A stretch of DNA of 64,000 bases from NCBI GenBank assembly GCA_030535455.1, contig JAUNJY010000002.1:124001-188000 (forward strand), read 5' to 3'. The notes below the pieces were generated by a model that ran no database searches, was not told the origin of the DNA, and saw only the letters and a list, made by a program, of their open reading frames with translations. Position 1 is the stretch's first letter, and every line of letters begins with the position of its first letter. The DNA is from a bacterium (GTDB lineage: Bacteria > Bacillota > Clostridia > Lachnospirales > Lachnospiraceae). Shown here piece by piece: positions 53,153 to 61,773 of this stretch. Both the position numbers and the translations under genes were made by a program.

Positions 53153-53196
53153 AGGAGACACACTAACGTTTCTATCGTTAATGTGCCTCCTTTTTT
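53153..53196 (+). terminator. Strong terminator hairpin before the purine permease stop
   Basis: AGGAG, CAC and TAACG pair with CGTTA, GTG and CTCCT, and six T follow. It is read best on the plus strand; an A-rich start (ATAAAAG) gives some T on the minus strand too, where it could end the permease transcript. Confidence 0.75.
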
Positions 53197-53240
53197 CTAT
53201 ATTATATATATTTAACTTTTTCGCTTTCGTTAAATGTTTA

Positions 53241-54542
53241 TTAGATGACAAAATAGAGAAGGAAGAGGGCTCCTAGGCCGTAGATTACGGGATGGAGGTC
53301 TTTTACTCTGCCTTTGGCGATCATTAGGATGATGTAGATTAGGAAACCGCCTGCAATTCCTTCTCCAATGCTGTATGTCAGTGGCATTAAGATAATTGTT
53401 AAGAAGGCAGAAATCGCGATTACAGGATCATCCCAATCGATTTCACGTAAGGATACGCATAATAAGGATCCTACGATAATTAATGCTGGTGCAGAGATGC
53501 TGCTTGTTACTACAGTTAATAATGGTGAGAAGAATAAACTTACAAGGAACATACCGCTTACTACTACACTTGAGAAACCTGTTCTTGCGCCACTGGCAAT
53601 ACCAGATAAGGATTCCATGCAGCTTGTTGTATTTGTAGTACCACATACAGCACCTACGCAAGTTGCTACAGAGTCTGCTAGTAATGCTTTCGAACCATTA
53701 GTTACACTTCCATCTTCTTTGATTAAGCCAACTTTAGAGCCGATTGCCACTAGTGTTCCTGCTGTATCAAAGAAATCCATAAACAATAACGTGAAGACAA
53801 CAAGTAACATGTCTACATTAAATACATCTTTTAAGTGAGTGATTGCTGCACCAAATGTTGGAGCCATGCTTGGTGGCATGCTTACTATTGCAGTTGGTAA
53901 TGGAACTACGTTTGTTGCCATACCTGCAATTACAGTAACAACTAAGCCAATAAAGATGGCAGATGTTACGCCACGAACCATTAAGATGGCCATTACAAGA
54001 AGGCCGAAAATTGTTACAAGGACAGGTAGTGATTTTACATCGCCAAGCGCTACATAAGTAGAAGCACTTCCTACAATGATACCTGCATTTTTTAATCCGA
54101 TAAATGCAATAAATAAACCGATGCCGGCACTTACTGCAAATTTAATGTCATTTGGAATTACTTTAATGATCAATTCACGAAGACCTGTTGCTGAAATTAC
54201 AACAAAAATCGCACCTGATACAAATACGCCTGCAAATGCTGTCTGCCATGGAATTCCCATCCCATCTACAACACTGTATGCAAAAAATGCGTTAAGCCCC
54301 ATGCCTGGTGCCAATGCCATTGGGAATTTTGCGAATGCACCCATAATAAAGGTTCCGATTGCTGCTGAAATTGCAGTTGCAACAAATACGCTTTCTTTTG
54401 GCACTCCTACGGATCCTAAGATATCTGGAATGACAAATAATAAATATGCAATTGTTAAAAATGTGGTCAATCCCCCGAGGATTTCTTTTTTGAATGTGGT
54501 ATTATTTTTTTCGAATTCAAAATAATTAGAAATAAATTTCAT
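53241..54542 (-). CDS. Guanine/hypoxanthine permease (AzgA/PbuG family)
   Basis: A 433-residue permease with 12-14 membrane segments. It has FEFEKNNTTFKKEILGGLTT at the start, MALAPGMGLNAFFAYSV, LLFMDFFDTAGTLVAIGSKV and CVGAVCGTTNTTSCMESLSG, all diagnostic of AzgA-type purine:proton symporters. The riboswitch at 54671-54734 in its leader has the C that reads guanine or hypoxanthine, in agreement with such a substrate. It is monocistronic. Confidence 0.95.
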   Translation of the reverse strand: MKFISNYFEFEKNNTTFKKEILGGLTTFLTIAYLLFVIPDILGSVGVPKESVFVATAISAAIGTFIMGAFAKFPMALAPGMGLNAFFAYSVVDGMGIPWQTAFAGVFVSGAIFVVISATGLRELIIKVIPNDIKFAVSAGIGLFIAFIGLKNAGIIVGSASTYVALGDVKSLPVLVTIFGLLVMAILMVRGVTSAIFIGLVVTVIAGMATNVVPLPTAIVSMPPSMAPTFGAAITHLKDVFNVDMLLVVFTLLFMDFFDTAGTLVAIGSKVGLIKEDGSVTNGSKALLADSVATCVGAVCGTTNTTSCMESLSGIASGARTGFSSVVVSGMFLVSLFFSPLLTVVTSSISAPALIIVGSLLCVSLREIDWDDPVIAISAFLTIILMPLTYSIGEGIAGGFLIYIILMIAKGRVKDLHPVIYGLGALFLLYFVI

Positions 54543-54670
54543 GACTTTCTCCCTTTAGTTCTTCACTATCATAAAGGTGGAATCAGAAATGTTTTGACTG
54601 CGCAAAAACGCTACATAGATATGGCAAAGCAAATTAGAAAAATTACTTTACTAACATATTAGCACTGCAC

Positions 54671-54734
54671 ATCGTAGTCAAATCATAGGTGATTTGGTAG
54701 AAACTATTGATCCATTATATCAACTTTATACGAT
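54671..54734 (-). promoter_or_regulatory. Purine (guanine-type) riboswitch aptamer
   Basis: On the minus strand P1 is ATCGTA/TACGAT, P2 TTGAT/ATCAA with loop ATAATGG, P3 CAAATC/GATTTG with loop ACCTAT, and the joining segment TAGTTTCTACC. The 3' joining strand reads GACTACG; the C before TA is the base that selects guanine over adenine. L3 is 6 nt rather than the common 7. It lies 129 nt before the permease ATG. I see a weak hairpin (GTAAAG/CTTTGC) in between but no clear terminator with a T-run. Confidence 0.85.
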
Positions 54735-54877
54735 AGCTTTGTTTGGTTATTTATATTAGGTCATATGGTATCACAGCTATATTTCACATTTCTACATGTA
54801 AATTATGGATATGAGTATTTCCGACTAATTTAACCATACTAAGCATTGTATATTATTGATAAAGGAGTCTGAATATT

Positions 54878-56212
54878 ATGAGCAAAATAGTCGTTGTCGG
54901 TGTCAATCATGCCGGAACAGCTTGTATTAATACCATTTTAGATAACTATTCCAATGAAAGTGTTGTTGCATTTGACGGAAACTCAAATATCAGTTTTTTA
55001 GGGTGCGGCATGGCACTTTGGATTGGGCGTCAAATCAAAGGTCCCGAGGGACTCTTTTATTCTTCCAAAGAAAAATTGGAGGAAAAAGGTGCCACGATCC
55101 ATATGGAATGTGCTGTCAGCCATATTGATTTTGAACAGAAGAAAGTATTTGCAAAAGATGCTCAGGGAAAGGAATATGAAGAATGTTATGATAAATTAAT
55201 TCTTGCTTCCGGCTCTCTTCCTATCATTCCTGACCTTCCGGGAAAAGACTTAGAAAACGTTCAGCAAGTAAAATTATTTCAAAATGCAAAAGAAGTAATT
55301 GAGAAGCTGGAGCATGAGGCAATTCAAGATATCGTCGTAGTTGGCGCCGGATATATTGGGGTGGAGCTGGCAGAAGCATTTAAGCGAGTAGACAAAAATG
55401 TAACTCTGATTGACATTGCAGACACAACCCTTTCTGGATATTACGATCCTGATTTCACCTGTCTAATGGATAAGACAATCGAGGAACATGGTATTAAACT
55501 GGCACTTAATCAAAAAGTGGTAGAGATCAAGGGCACTACAAAGTGCGAAGCAGTCGTTACCGATCAGGCTACCTATAAGGCAGACATGGTGATTTTGGCC
55601 ATTGGATTTAGACCAAATACCAGTCTTGGAGCAGACCATCTGAACTTATTTAGAAATGGTGCTTATGAAGTGGATGAACATCAACAGACAAGCATCCCGG
55701 ATGTCTATGCCATTGGCGATTGTGCTACTGTCTATGATAATGCTTCTGACTCAAAAAGCTACATTGCCCTAGCCACAAATGCCGTACGTTCGGGTATTGT
55801 TGCTGCACATAATGCCTGTGGCACACCGCTTGCATCCATCGGGGTACAGGGCTCCAATGCCATCAGCGTATTTGGTCTCAACCTGGTTTCCACCGGAATG
55901 AGTTTAAAGAAAGCTCTGGCACTTGGATTTGATGCTACGTTTACAGAATATGAAGATTATCAAAAAGCTTCCTTTATTGAGTCTGACAATGAAAAAGTTC
56001 GAATTAAAATCGTGTATGATAACAAATCAAGGGTCATCCTTGGTGCACAGCTTGCCTCACGTTATGATATCAGCCTGGGCATCCATATGTTTAGCTTGGC
56101 TATCCAGGAAAAGGTCACGATTGACAAGCTGAAACTTCTTGACACTTTCTTCCTGCCTCACTTTAACCAGCCTTATAACTATATTACAATGGCCGCACTT
56201 AATGCCAAATAA
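54878..56212 (+). CDS. nox: NADH oxidase / CoA-disulfide-reductase-like flavoprotein
   Basis: 444 residues with the FAD fold start [14 protein letters not shown] (His11), the redox Cys in FLGCGMAL (Cys43), the NAD loop [13 protein letters not shown] (about 153-165) and the second FAD motif VYAIGDCA. A single active Cys, with no CxxxxC pair, points to a water-forming NADH oxidase or a CoA-disulfide reductase. It would remove oxygen and recycle NADH in an anaerobe. Its stop codon abuts the stop of the convergent 101-residue gene. AAAGGAG lies 11 nt before the ATG. Confidence 0.9.
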   Translation: MSKIVVVGVNHAGTACINTILDNYSNESVVAFDGNSNISFLGCGMALWIGRQIKGPEGLFYSSKEKLEEKGATIHMECAVSHIDFEQKKVFAKDAQGKEYEECYDKLILASGSLPIIPDLPGKDLENVQQVKLFQNAKEVIEKLEHEAIQDIVVVGAGYIGVELAEAFKRVDKNVTLIDIADTTLSGYYDPDFTCLMDKTIEEHGIKLALNQKVVEIKGTTKCEAVVTDQATYKADMVILAIGFRPNTSLGADHLNLFRNGAYEVDEHQQTSIPDVYAIGDCATVYDNASDSKSYIALATNAVRSGIVAAHNACGTPLASIGVQGSNAISVFGLNLVSTGMSLKKALALGFDATFTEYEDYQKASFIESDNEKVRIKIVYDNKSRVILGAQLASRYDISLGIHMFSLAIQEKVTIDKLKLLDTFFLPHFNQPYNYITMAALNAK

Positions 56213-56518
56213 TTATTTTCCTTTTACGGCATGATAAAATGTATCATTAGCCATAGCCTTGTCCCAATCAGCCTTACGAGCCTCGTAGCGTTCATTGAGC
56301 CAGTCTATGGCTTTATCTCTGCCCTCTGTGGTTAATGGGAATTCCTTGCTTTCCTTTTGCTCCTCTGGGGTCTTCTCAAAACAAAATGGTTCTGGCCAGA
56401 TTGTCGTTTTAAATTGAGCCTCTCCTTGCTTTTGCATTATGTACCGCATACCATGATATCCCCCGGTGAGATCTTCTTTTTTTATAAAATTAATGGATTT
56501 ATTATCTGTCGTAATCAT
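56213..56518 (-). CDS. Small conserved-looking hypothetical protein
   Basis: A 101-residue soluble protein with many charged and aromatic residues (GYHGMRYIMQKQGE, TIWPEPFCFEKTPEEQKE). It ends with a helical segment (AIDWLNERYEARKADWDKA). I do not recognise a domain. A GGAGGAAT site precedes the ATG and the reading frame fills the gap between two genes exactly, sharing no bases with the NADH oxidase. It is probably real; the function is unknown. Confidence 0.65.
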   Translation of the reverse strand: MITTDNKSINFIKKEDLTGGYHGMRYIMQKQGEAQFKTTIWPEPFCFEKTPEEQKESKEFPLTTEGRDKAIDWLNERYEARKADWDKAMANDTFYHAVKGK

Positions 56519-56715
56519 GCTGTATTCCTCCTTTATTTTACCAATTCACAAGATATGTACTTAATTTTTGGAACATTCTTATTATACATTGTTTTTCAAA
56601 AAAATCATGTAATATTTACCATTGTTTTTATGTGGATTATTTCTTGCATTCCTTGTCCATATCGAATACTATGAGTAGACGTAAAAAAATCAAATCTAGT
56701 TTAAGGAGACCGTAC

Positions 56716-57138
56716 ATGAATTATTTCTTATCATTACTAACTGGTGCGCTCATCAGCTTCATGGTATTTCTAAATGGCACGCTCAGTTCGGCTACTGGAA
56801 ATTACGCTTCCACTGTAATTATCCATTTCGTTGGACTGCTTGGCATCATCGTTGTCATGTTCTTTACAAAATCTAAGTTAACCAATTTAAAAGGAGTTCC
56901 TTTTTATCTTTATTTCGGCGGCTTCGTCGGCATCCTTACTGTCCTGTTCAACAACGTTGGATACACTCACCTTGGTGCTTCATTAACACTTGCACTCAGT
57001 CTGTTTGGCCAGTCTGTTTCTTCTATCATAATCGATCATTTTGGCCTGTTTGGTCTTCCTGTTATTCGATTCAACCATAAGAAAACTGTTGGACTTTTAA
57101 TTATCTCTATCGGCATTTTCTTAATGACTTTATCCTAA
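56716..57138 (+). CDS. Half-size DMT transporter (YdcZ/DUF606), first of a pair
   Basis: 140 residues from the ATG at 56716, preceded by AAGGAG; the reading frame extends further upstream but without a usable site. Five hydrophobic helices are seen, starting SLLTGALISFMVFLNGTLSS and including VGYTHLGASLTLALSLFGQS. Five-helix DUF606 proteins are thought to form antiparallel dimers. The second half-size gene follows after 10 bp. The substrate is unknown. Confidence 0.85.
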   Translation: MNYFLSLLTGALISFMVFLNGTLSSATGNYASTVIIHFVGLLGIIVVMFFTKSKLTNLKGVPFYLYFGGFVGILTVLFNNVGYTHLGASLTLALSLFGQSVSSIIIDHFGLFGLPVIRFNHKKTVGLLIISIGIFLMTLS

Positions 57139-57148
57139 GGAGGCATCT

Positions 57149-57586
57149 ATGTTATTTATCATTTTATCCATTCTATCTGGTGTTACTTGTGTTTTATCTC
57201 GTGTAATCAATTTTGCACTATCAGAAAAAACAGGTTCCTACCAAAGTACATTTTTCAACTTTTTAACGGGACTTCTTGGTTCCATCGTTTTATTTATCTT
57301 TGCCAATGAGACATTTCATTTCTTTGATGTAAGTGCTTATAGCGGTGCGTGGTGGATTTATACTGGGGGACTAGTTGGTGTAATCGCAGTTACGCTTCAA
57401 ATTGTTTTATCCGGAAAGATTTCATCCTTCTACCTTACTTTATTTTTATTTATCGGACAGTTATTTGCCGGTATGATCATTGACTATATCGTGGCACATA
57501 GCATCTCTATTTATCAATTAGTCGGTGGAGTACTTGTGTTAGCAGGACTTGGATACAACCTTTGGATTGACCAAATGGAAGCATAG
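57149..57586 (+). CDS. Half-size DMT transporter (YdcZ/DUF606), second of a pair
   Basis: 145 residues, five predicted helices (LFIILSILSGVTCVLSRVIN, LYLTLFLFIGQLFAGMIIDY type segments). It is translated from its own AAGGAGG site 10 bp after the first half. The two proteins have the same fold but differ in sequence, so they probably form a heterodimer in opposite topologies. Hairpins AGGAGG/CCTCCT (about 57625-57645) and AATCGC/GCGATT (about 57662-57681) follow and may end the transcript. Confidence 0.85.
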   Translation: MLFIILSILSGVTCVLSRVINFALSEKTGSYQSTFFNFLTGLLGSIVLFIFANETFHFFDVSAYSGAWWIYTGGLVGVIAVTLQIVLSGKISSFYLTLFLFIGQLFAGMIIDYIVAHSISIYQLVGGVLVLAGLGYNLWIDQMEA

Positions 57587-57753
57587 GCTTTTACGCTTTA
57601 TATTGGCTTTTAAGAAAATCACTAGGAGGACAAACCTCCTACTGCTGATCTTCCTTATATAAAATCGCTTTTTTAGGCGATTAGCCAACCATACATATGT
57701 AATATTTTTTATTTGTAATGCGACATCTTTCGCTTTCTGTTTTTTAGAAATCC

Positions 57754-57805
57754 TTTTTACACTATAGGAAAGGGCTCGTAAAAGAACTTTCCTATAGTGT
57801 AAAAA
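57754..57805. repeat. Perfect 19-bp inverted repeat upstream of the PIG-V-like gene
   Basis: TTTTTACACTATAGGAAAG (57754-57772) and its exact complement (57787-57805) are separated by 14 nt. The 3' arm ends in A on both strands, so it does not look like a normal terminator. It ends 8 bp before the promoter at 57813, which suggests an operator, a processing site or a small mobile palindrome. Confidence 0.75.
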
Positions 57806-57812
57806 AGCCGTG

Positions 57813-57841
57813 TTGAAAGTATATTGGGCCTATTGTATAAT
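57813..57841 (+). promoter_or_regulatory. Promoter of the PIG-V-like gene
   Basis: TTGAAA (57813-57818), a 17-bp spacer, then TATAAT (57836-57841). Because the promoter covers an upstream ATG at 57810, translation must begin later, at 57885, where TAGGAG lies 5 nt before the ATG. Confidence 0.8.
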
Positions 57842-57884
57842 TATGACTATAGTTTGGTCTGGCAAACAGACAGATAGGAGTCGT

Positions 57885-59183
57885 ATGATTAATTTACTGA
57901 TTTCTTTGGCACTTATTTATGTAATCTTTGTTGCTGCCTATCGCATGCTTGTATTAGCTGGCGCTCCATTGCATTCAAAAAATGCCAAAGTAAATTTATT
58001 TTTTGGAAATACGAAGGAACTTAGTGAAACACCTACCACAAGAGAATATATTCTGGTTGCGGTAGAGGCGTTTGCATTTCGTATTATTGTATATTTCGCT
58101 TCTGCATTTGCACTTGCCTTATTTGCTGCAAATGGGGAGTCGTTAACCATATCAGGCTTTGTAGATAGCTGGCATCAATGGGATGCTTCCAATTATATTC
58201 GAATTGCCACTGGTGGATACAACTTCTGGCTTGAAAACGGAGAGCCTACCACTTTGGTGTTCTTTCCTCTTTATGCCTGGGTGATTAAGATCTTCTATTT
58301 CTTTATCCGCGATTATGATATTAGTGCATTATTCGTGTCTACCATCTGCTATGTGGGGGGCATCGTGTATATGTATGGATTTGTTTCCTTAGACTACGGA
58401 AAGAGTGTTGCAAAGAAAGCTGTCATCTACCTGTCCATCTTTCCATTTGGATTTTTCTTTGGTGCAATGATGCCGGAGAGTATCTTCTTATTCACGGCTT
58501 CTGCCTTTTTCTATTATCTGAAAAAGCATAACTGGACCATGGTTGCACTGTTTGGCATGGCCAGCTCCTTATCGAGAATGCAGGGAATCCTTTTAATCAT
58601 TCCTGCGGGAATTGAATGGTTAGAAGTGTACAAGCCAGTTAAAAATCTGATGGAACGAAAAATAAAGGACTTTTTTTGTTCCATGCTAGTACTTATTCCA
58701 GTATTATTTACGGCAGCTGGTACCCTTATTTATCTGTTGATTAATTACCTTGTTGCGGGCAACTGCTTTAAGTTCCTAGAACTACAGGAAAGTGTCTGGG
58801 GACACCATTATGAGTATATCGGCAAAGCTGTTACTACTATTTTTAATTATTTATTGGGCGATCATTATTCGGCCAATATGAAGGCCGCTCTTTGGTTTCC
58901 ACAGGCAGGGATTATCATTCTTACCATTGGATTACTAATTTATGCCGCAAATAAGCATAAACCTCAATATATTCTTTATCTGACAGCATATACGATCATC
59001 AGTTTTTCCGCTTCCTTTATCTTAAGCGGAGGCAGATATATGTCGGTGGCACTTCCACTGTTTATCATTCTTGCCAAACTGCTTGATTGCCATGAAAGAG
59101 GCCATCGTGCCTTTGTTGCAATCAGCCTGCTTCTTATGGCGCTCTATACTGCGGGATATGTCTTTGGCAAACAAATTATGTAA
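57885..59183 (+). CDS. Membrane mannosyltransferase-like protein (PIG-V/GT-C fold)
   Basis: 432 residues with about ten membrane helices. The first extracytoplasmic loop carries DSWHQWDASNYIRIATGGYN, with the acidic WD pair seen in PIG-V-type GT-C enzymes, followed by VFFPLYAWVIK. Such enzymes take sugars from polyprenyl-phosphate donors on the outer face. No lipid-linked-sugar synthase lies next to it. The AIM24 gene follows after 29 bp and may share the transcript. Assignment to a sugar is not possible. Confidence 0.8.
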   Translation: MINLLISLALIYVIFVAAYRMLVLAGAPLHSKNAKVNLFFGNTKELSETPTTREYILVAVEAFAFRIIVYFASAFALALFAANGESLTISGFVDSWHQWDASNYIRIATGGYNFWLENGEPTTLVFFPLYAWVIKIFYFFIRDYDISALFVSTICYVGGIVYMYGFVSLDYGKSVAKKAVIYLSIFPFGFFFGAMMPESIFLFTASAFFYYLKKHNWTMVALFGMASSLSRMQGILLIIPAGIEWLEVYKPVKNLMERKIKDFFCSMLVLIPVLFTAAGTLIYLLINYLVAGNCFKFLELQESVWGHHYEYIGKAVTTIFNYLLGDHYSANMKAALWFPQAGIIILTIGLLIYAANKHKPQYILYLTAYTIISFSASFILSGGRYMSVALPLFIILAKLLDCHERGHRAFVAISLLLMALYTAGYVFGKQIM

Positions 59184-59212
59184 TACTAACGATCTAAGGG
59201 AGGATACAATTA

Positions 59213-59962
59213 ATGTTTCAAGTGAACTTAGCGGATACAAAAAACCGTAAATTAATCGATCAGGTTGGACCTTATGCAATCTTTGAATATGACAGGGATT
59301 TAAGCGTAGACCCAACAAGCGCAATTCAAGCATACTATGCTGCAGAAATGAATGTACGAAAGAGACAAGTATTTGTTTCTTTAAATGGTACCGGATGTAT
59401 CATCCAGGCTGGAGCTATGCAATGGATGGCCGGAAATATTCAGGCACAGACCAATGTTCGCGGTGCTGGAGATTTCTTAAAGAAATTTGCAGGAGCAAGA
59501 GCTACCGGAGAATCCACAGTAAAACCTTTATACCAAGGATATGGACAGCTTGTTTTAGAACCAACTTACAAGCATCTTTTAGTAGAAAAGGTAGAGGACT
59601 GGAATGGCTTAGTAATCGAAGACGGTCTTTTCCTTGCTTGTGATGCTTCCGTCAATATGCAAGTAGTTGCAAGAAGTACATTCTCTTCTGCACTTGCAGG
59701 TGGCGAAGGATTATTCAACACTTGCCTAAGCGGACAAGGGCTTGTTGTCTTAGAATCCACTTATCCTAGAGAGGAATTAATTGAAATCGTTCTTGATAAC
59801 GATGAATTAAAGATCGATGGAAGTTATGCCATTGCCTGGAGTCAAAGCCTTAACTTTACAGTAGAACGTTCTACTAAGAGCTTGATCGGTTCTGCCGCTT
59901 CTGGCGAAGGTCTTGTAAATGTATATCGTGGATCAGGACGCGTTCTTATGGCGCCACTTTAG
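59213..59962 (+). CDS. AIM24-family protein
   Basis: A 249-residue soluble beta-rich protein of the AIM24/TIGR00266 family. It is recognised by GCIIQAGAMQWMAGNIQAQT, GQGLVVLES and GSGRVLMAP, with Gly-rich turns spaced for a double-stranded beta-roll. Its molecular role is not established in bacteria. GGGAGG precedes the ATG. The stop codon overlaps the first of three hairpins at 59961-60065 that end the transcript. Confidence 0.88.
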   Translation: MFQVNLADTKNRKLIDQVGPYAIFEYDRDLSVDPTSAIQAYYAAEMNVRKRQVFVSLNGTGCIIQAGAMQWMAGNIQAQTNVRGAGDFLKKFAGARATGESTVKPLYQGYGQLVLEPTYKHLLVEKVEDWNGLVIEDGLFLACDASVNMQVVARSTFSSALAGGEGLFNTCLSGQGLVVLESTYPREELIEIVLDNDELKIDGSYAIAWSQSLNFTVERSTKSLIGSAASGEGLVNVYRGSGRVLMAPL

Positions 59963-60065
59963 GCACCGAGGACGGTGCCTTCCGATGAAATCAGGCTTTC
60001 ATCGGGTGCTGGAAGTAATGAAAGAGGTAGTAATGCATTCTGCATTACTACCTCTTTCCGTTTTT
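59961..60065 (+). terminator. Triple-hairpin terminator of the AIM24 gene
   Basis: Three perfect hairpins in a row: AGGCACCG/CGGTGCCT (59961-59980), CCGATGAAA/TTTCATCGG (59982-60005), and an 18-bp stem (60020-60037 with 60041-60058), followed by CGTTTTT. The last has the form of a strong intrinsic terminator. Confidence 0.75.
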
Positions 60066-60088
60066 GCGGGAGTAAATCCCGCGAAAAC

Positions 60089-60283
60089 GATTCTAATCGG
60101 ACACGATGTTTCCGATGCCCTTCCCCTAGTAAGACGTTGTAAGCGATAGTAGTCCACCCTGGGTCGTCTTAAAGATCGGGTTGCACCCGGACCTGCTAAC
60201 TGGCTGTCTACGGAACGCAGTGCGCCAGACAAAGGATGAACCTTTTCTGGCATCTAAGTCCTTTTGTCCTTGTGAAGCTCTTT
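60089..60283. ncRNA. Second candidate structured RNA region
   Basis: A gene-free stretch that is visibly richer in G+C than its surroundings and can fold throughout. Pairs are ATCGGA/TCCGAT (about 60096-60116), AAGACG/CGTCTT (about 60131-60170) around ACCC/GGGT, CGGGT/ACCCG (60177-60189), CTGGC/GCCAG (about 60200-60228), and GCCAGA-AAAGG/CCTTT-TCTGGC (about 60224-60251). TTTTTT at 60281-60286 could end a plus-strand transcript, but the hairpin before it is weak, so the strand is open. A GCGGGA/TCCCGC hairpin (60066-60082) lies at the left edge. An 84-codon frame on the minus strand here has no ribosome binding site and is judged spurious. Confidence 0.5.
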
Positions 60284-60315
60284 TTTGTCAGGTAATCCTT
60301 CCTACCTGACACAGT

Positions 60316-60480
60316 GGCTGTCGCCTACTTAACCTACATAAGGTCTTTCATTAAAATATGACAACCTCAATCAAAGAAACTAGGTGGCCTAACAATACTA
60401 ACTTGTGCCACCTAGTTCCTTTATCGAAAACCTATAATATTTTAATGAAAAACCTTTTCATACACTAAATAGCCACAGCC
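60316..60480. repeat. Palindromic dispersed element, copy C (shortest)
   Basis: GGCTGTCGC (60316) and GCCACAGCC (ending 60480) are the outer inverted ends. AAGGTCTTTCATTAAAATAT and ATATTTTAATGAAAAACCTT (60340-60456) are the inner ones. The core GGTGGCCTAACAATACTAAC sits inside AACTAGGTGGC/GCCACCTAGTT. A GTCAGGTA/TACCTGAC hairpin preceded by TTTTTT (60281-60310) lies just left, mirroring the arrangement right of copy B. Same orientation as copy A. Confidence 0.85.
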
Positions 60481-60487
60481 TATCTCC

Positions 60488-60826
60488 CTATTTTTTACAT
60501 TTTGTATTGGAGTAATACATTTCAACTGCAATATCAATTACGATTAACACTGTAAATACCATTGCAATGGGCCCCATTGTATCTTCCTTAATGGTTCCTG
60601 CTTCCACAAATCCAGTCAGGACTGTCAAAATAATCATCAGCAAAGTTACAATTCCCATACATACACCCATAGATTTACAAAGTTTGACCTTATCATACTT
60701 CTCTTGTTCTTCCTTGGATGACGTATTATATCCGGCAATCAGCATACTTCCCTTTCCCTGCAATAGCACGATTGTAATTACTAGTAAAATCAAATCCATT
60801 ACTAGTAATAAAATAATTCCTCCCAT
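60488..60826 (-). CDS. DUF3784-type small membrane protein
   Basis: 112 residues with three hydrophobic helices. The motif GKGSMLIAGYNTSSKEEQEK followed by YDKVKLCKSMG after the first helix is the hallmark of DUF3784 proteins, common in Clostridia and of unknown function. It is 15 bp downstream of the ABC-2-like permease gene, so it is probably cotranscribed with it. An AGGAGG box precedes the ATG. Confidence 0.85.
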   Translation of the reverse strand: MGGIILLLVMDLILLVITIVLLQGKGSMLIAGYNTSSKEEQEKYDKVKLCKSMGVCMGIVTLLMIILTVLTGFVEAGTIKEDTMGPIAMVFTVLIVIDIAVEMYYSNTKCKK

Positions 60827-60841
60827 TTTTCTTTCCTCCTC

Positions 60842-61726
60842 TTATCTCTCCTGGCTTCTTCTTAAACTAATAAGTATGCCTCCCAATACCAGGAGCACCT
60901 CAACCAGAAGAAGCGCATATTGTTCTTGTCTCATTATCATCCTTTTTGAAGTTAGATCTTTCAGGTAAATTCCAAAGGATGTTTTAAAACTCTCTAATTG
61001 TCTGATACTTAATTTCGGCCTAATTCCAGCCAATGTATCGGTTAAAAATAACTGCCTGATAATACTGGTCGTCTGGGTTGACGGAAGTAAAAACAACAGC
61101 TTCTTAAGCCATTTCGCATAAAAGAAATAAGGAAGATAGGCCCCTGTAAGAAATCCAAAAATGATTCCATATAGGCTGGCAAAGCTAAAAAATTCTGCTC
61201 TCGTCCTAATCCGTGCAGTAAGGACATAAAGAGTCACTGCATTTATAAAAGAAGCAAACAGTATTGTCAAAAGAACAATAACCGCTGTTTCACTGGTAAG
61301 TTCACTGCCATATCTATAATAAAAATAGAATTCATAAGTAATAAAGGTAAGCATGGTATAACTTGCACTAATTGCAGTGACAGAAAACAGATTACCGAGT
61401 GTGATGGTTTCTATGGATATAGGAAGTGTTAGATTTTCACTTGCTTCGGATACTTCCTTTTCCTTAATCTGCAAATGAATTCCTCCAAAACAGGTTACGG
61501 TGCTCACAACCATTAGCAGGCCACTAACCATAAGGCGATCACTTATAAGACCACGCATGGTTCGGCTTATTCCCTTGTCTTCTACCATTTGGAACATGAA
61601 ATCTCGTAAAAAGATAAAATACATGCTCATAATGGTGATAATTGCAAGACATGAAAACGCCAGATATATTTTATTTTCCAGATATAAAGTAAGATTACGC
61701 CCCACCACAAACCTAAAATTTTTCAT
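60842..61726 (-). CDS. ABC-2-like permease without a neighbouring ATPase
   Basis: A 294-residue membrane protein with about six helices. The first lies at about 22-42, after a basic start (MKNFRFVVGRNLTLYLENKI), and the extracytoplasmic loop follows it. The layout fits an ABC-2-type export permease of the CcmB/NatB sort. No ATP-binding subunit gene is in the window next to it. A DUF3784 gene follows. No clear ribosome binding site lies in the few bases before the ATG. The family call is moderate. Confidence 0.6.
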   Translation of the reverse strand: MKNFRFVVGRNLTLYLENKIYLAFSCLAIITIMSMYFIFLRDFMFQMVEDKGISRTMRGLISDRLMVSGLLMVVSTVTCFGGIHLQIKEKEVSEASENLTLPISIETITLGNLFSVTAISASYTMLTFITYEFYFYYRYGSELTSETAVIVLLTILFASFINAVTLYVLTARIRTRAEFFSFASLYGIIFGFLTGAYLPYFFYAKWLKKLLFLLPSTQTTSIIRQLFLTDTLAGIRPKLSIRQLESFKTSFGIYLKDLTSKRMIMRQEQYALLLVEVLLVLGGILISLRRSQER

Positions 61727-61773
61727 GACTCGCCTTTTATTCTTGTTTCCTTATACTTTATGAAAAATAGCCT

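Noticed and set aside
59395-59643. A plus-strand frame inside the AIM24 gene
   Set aside because: Shadow frame of a clearly coding gene.
59999-60253. An 84-codon minus-strand frame (PEKVHPLSGALRS...)
   Set aside because: No ribosome binding site, basic low-complexity protein and overlap with stems; more likely a chance frame in a structured RNA region.
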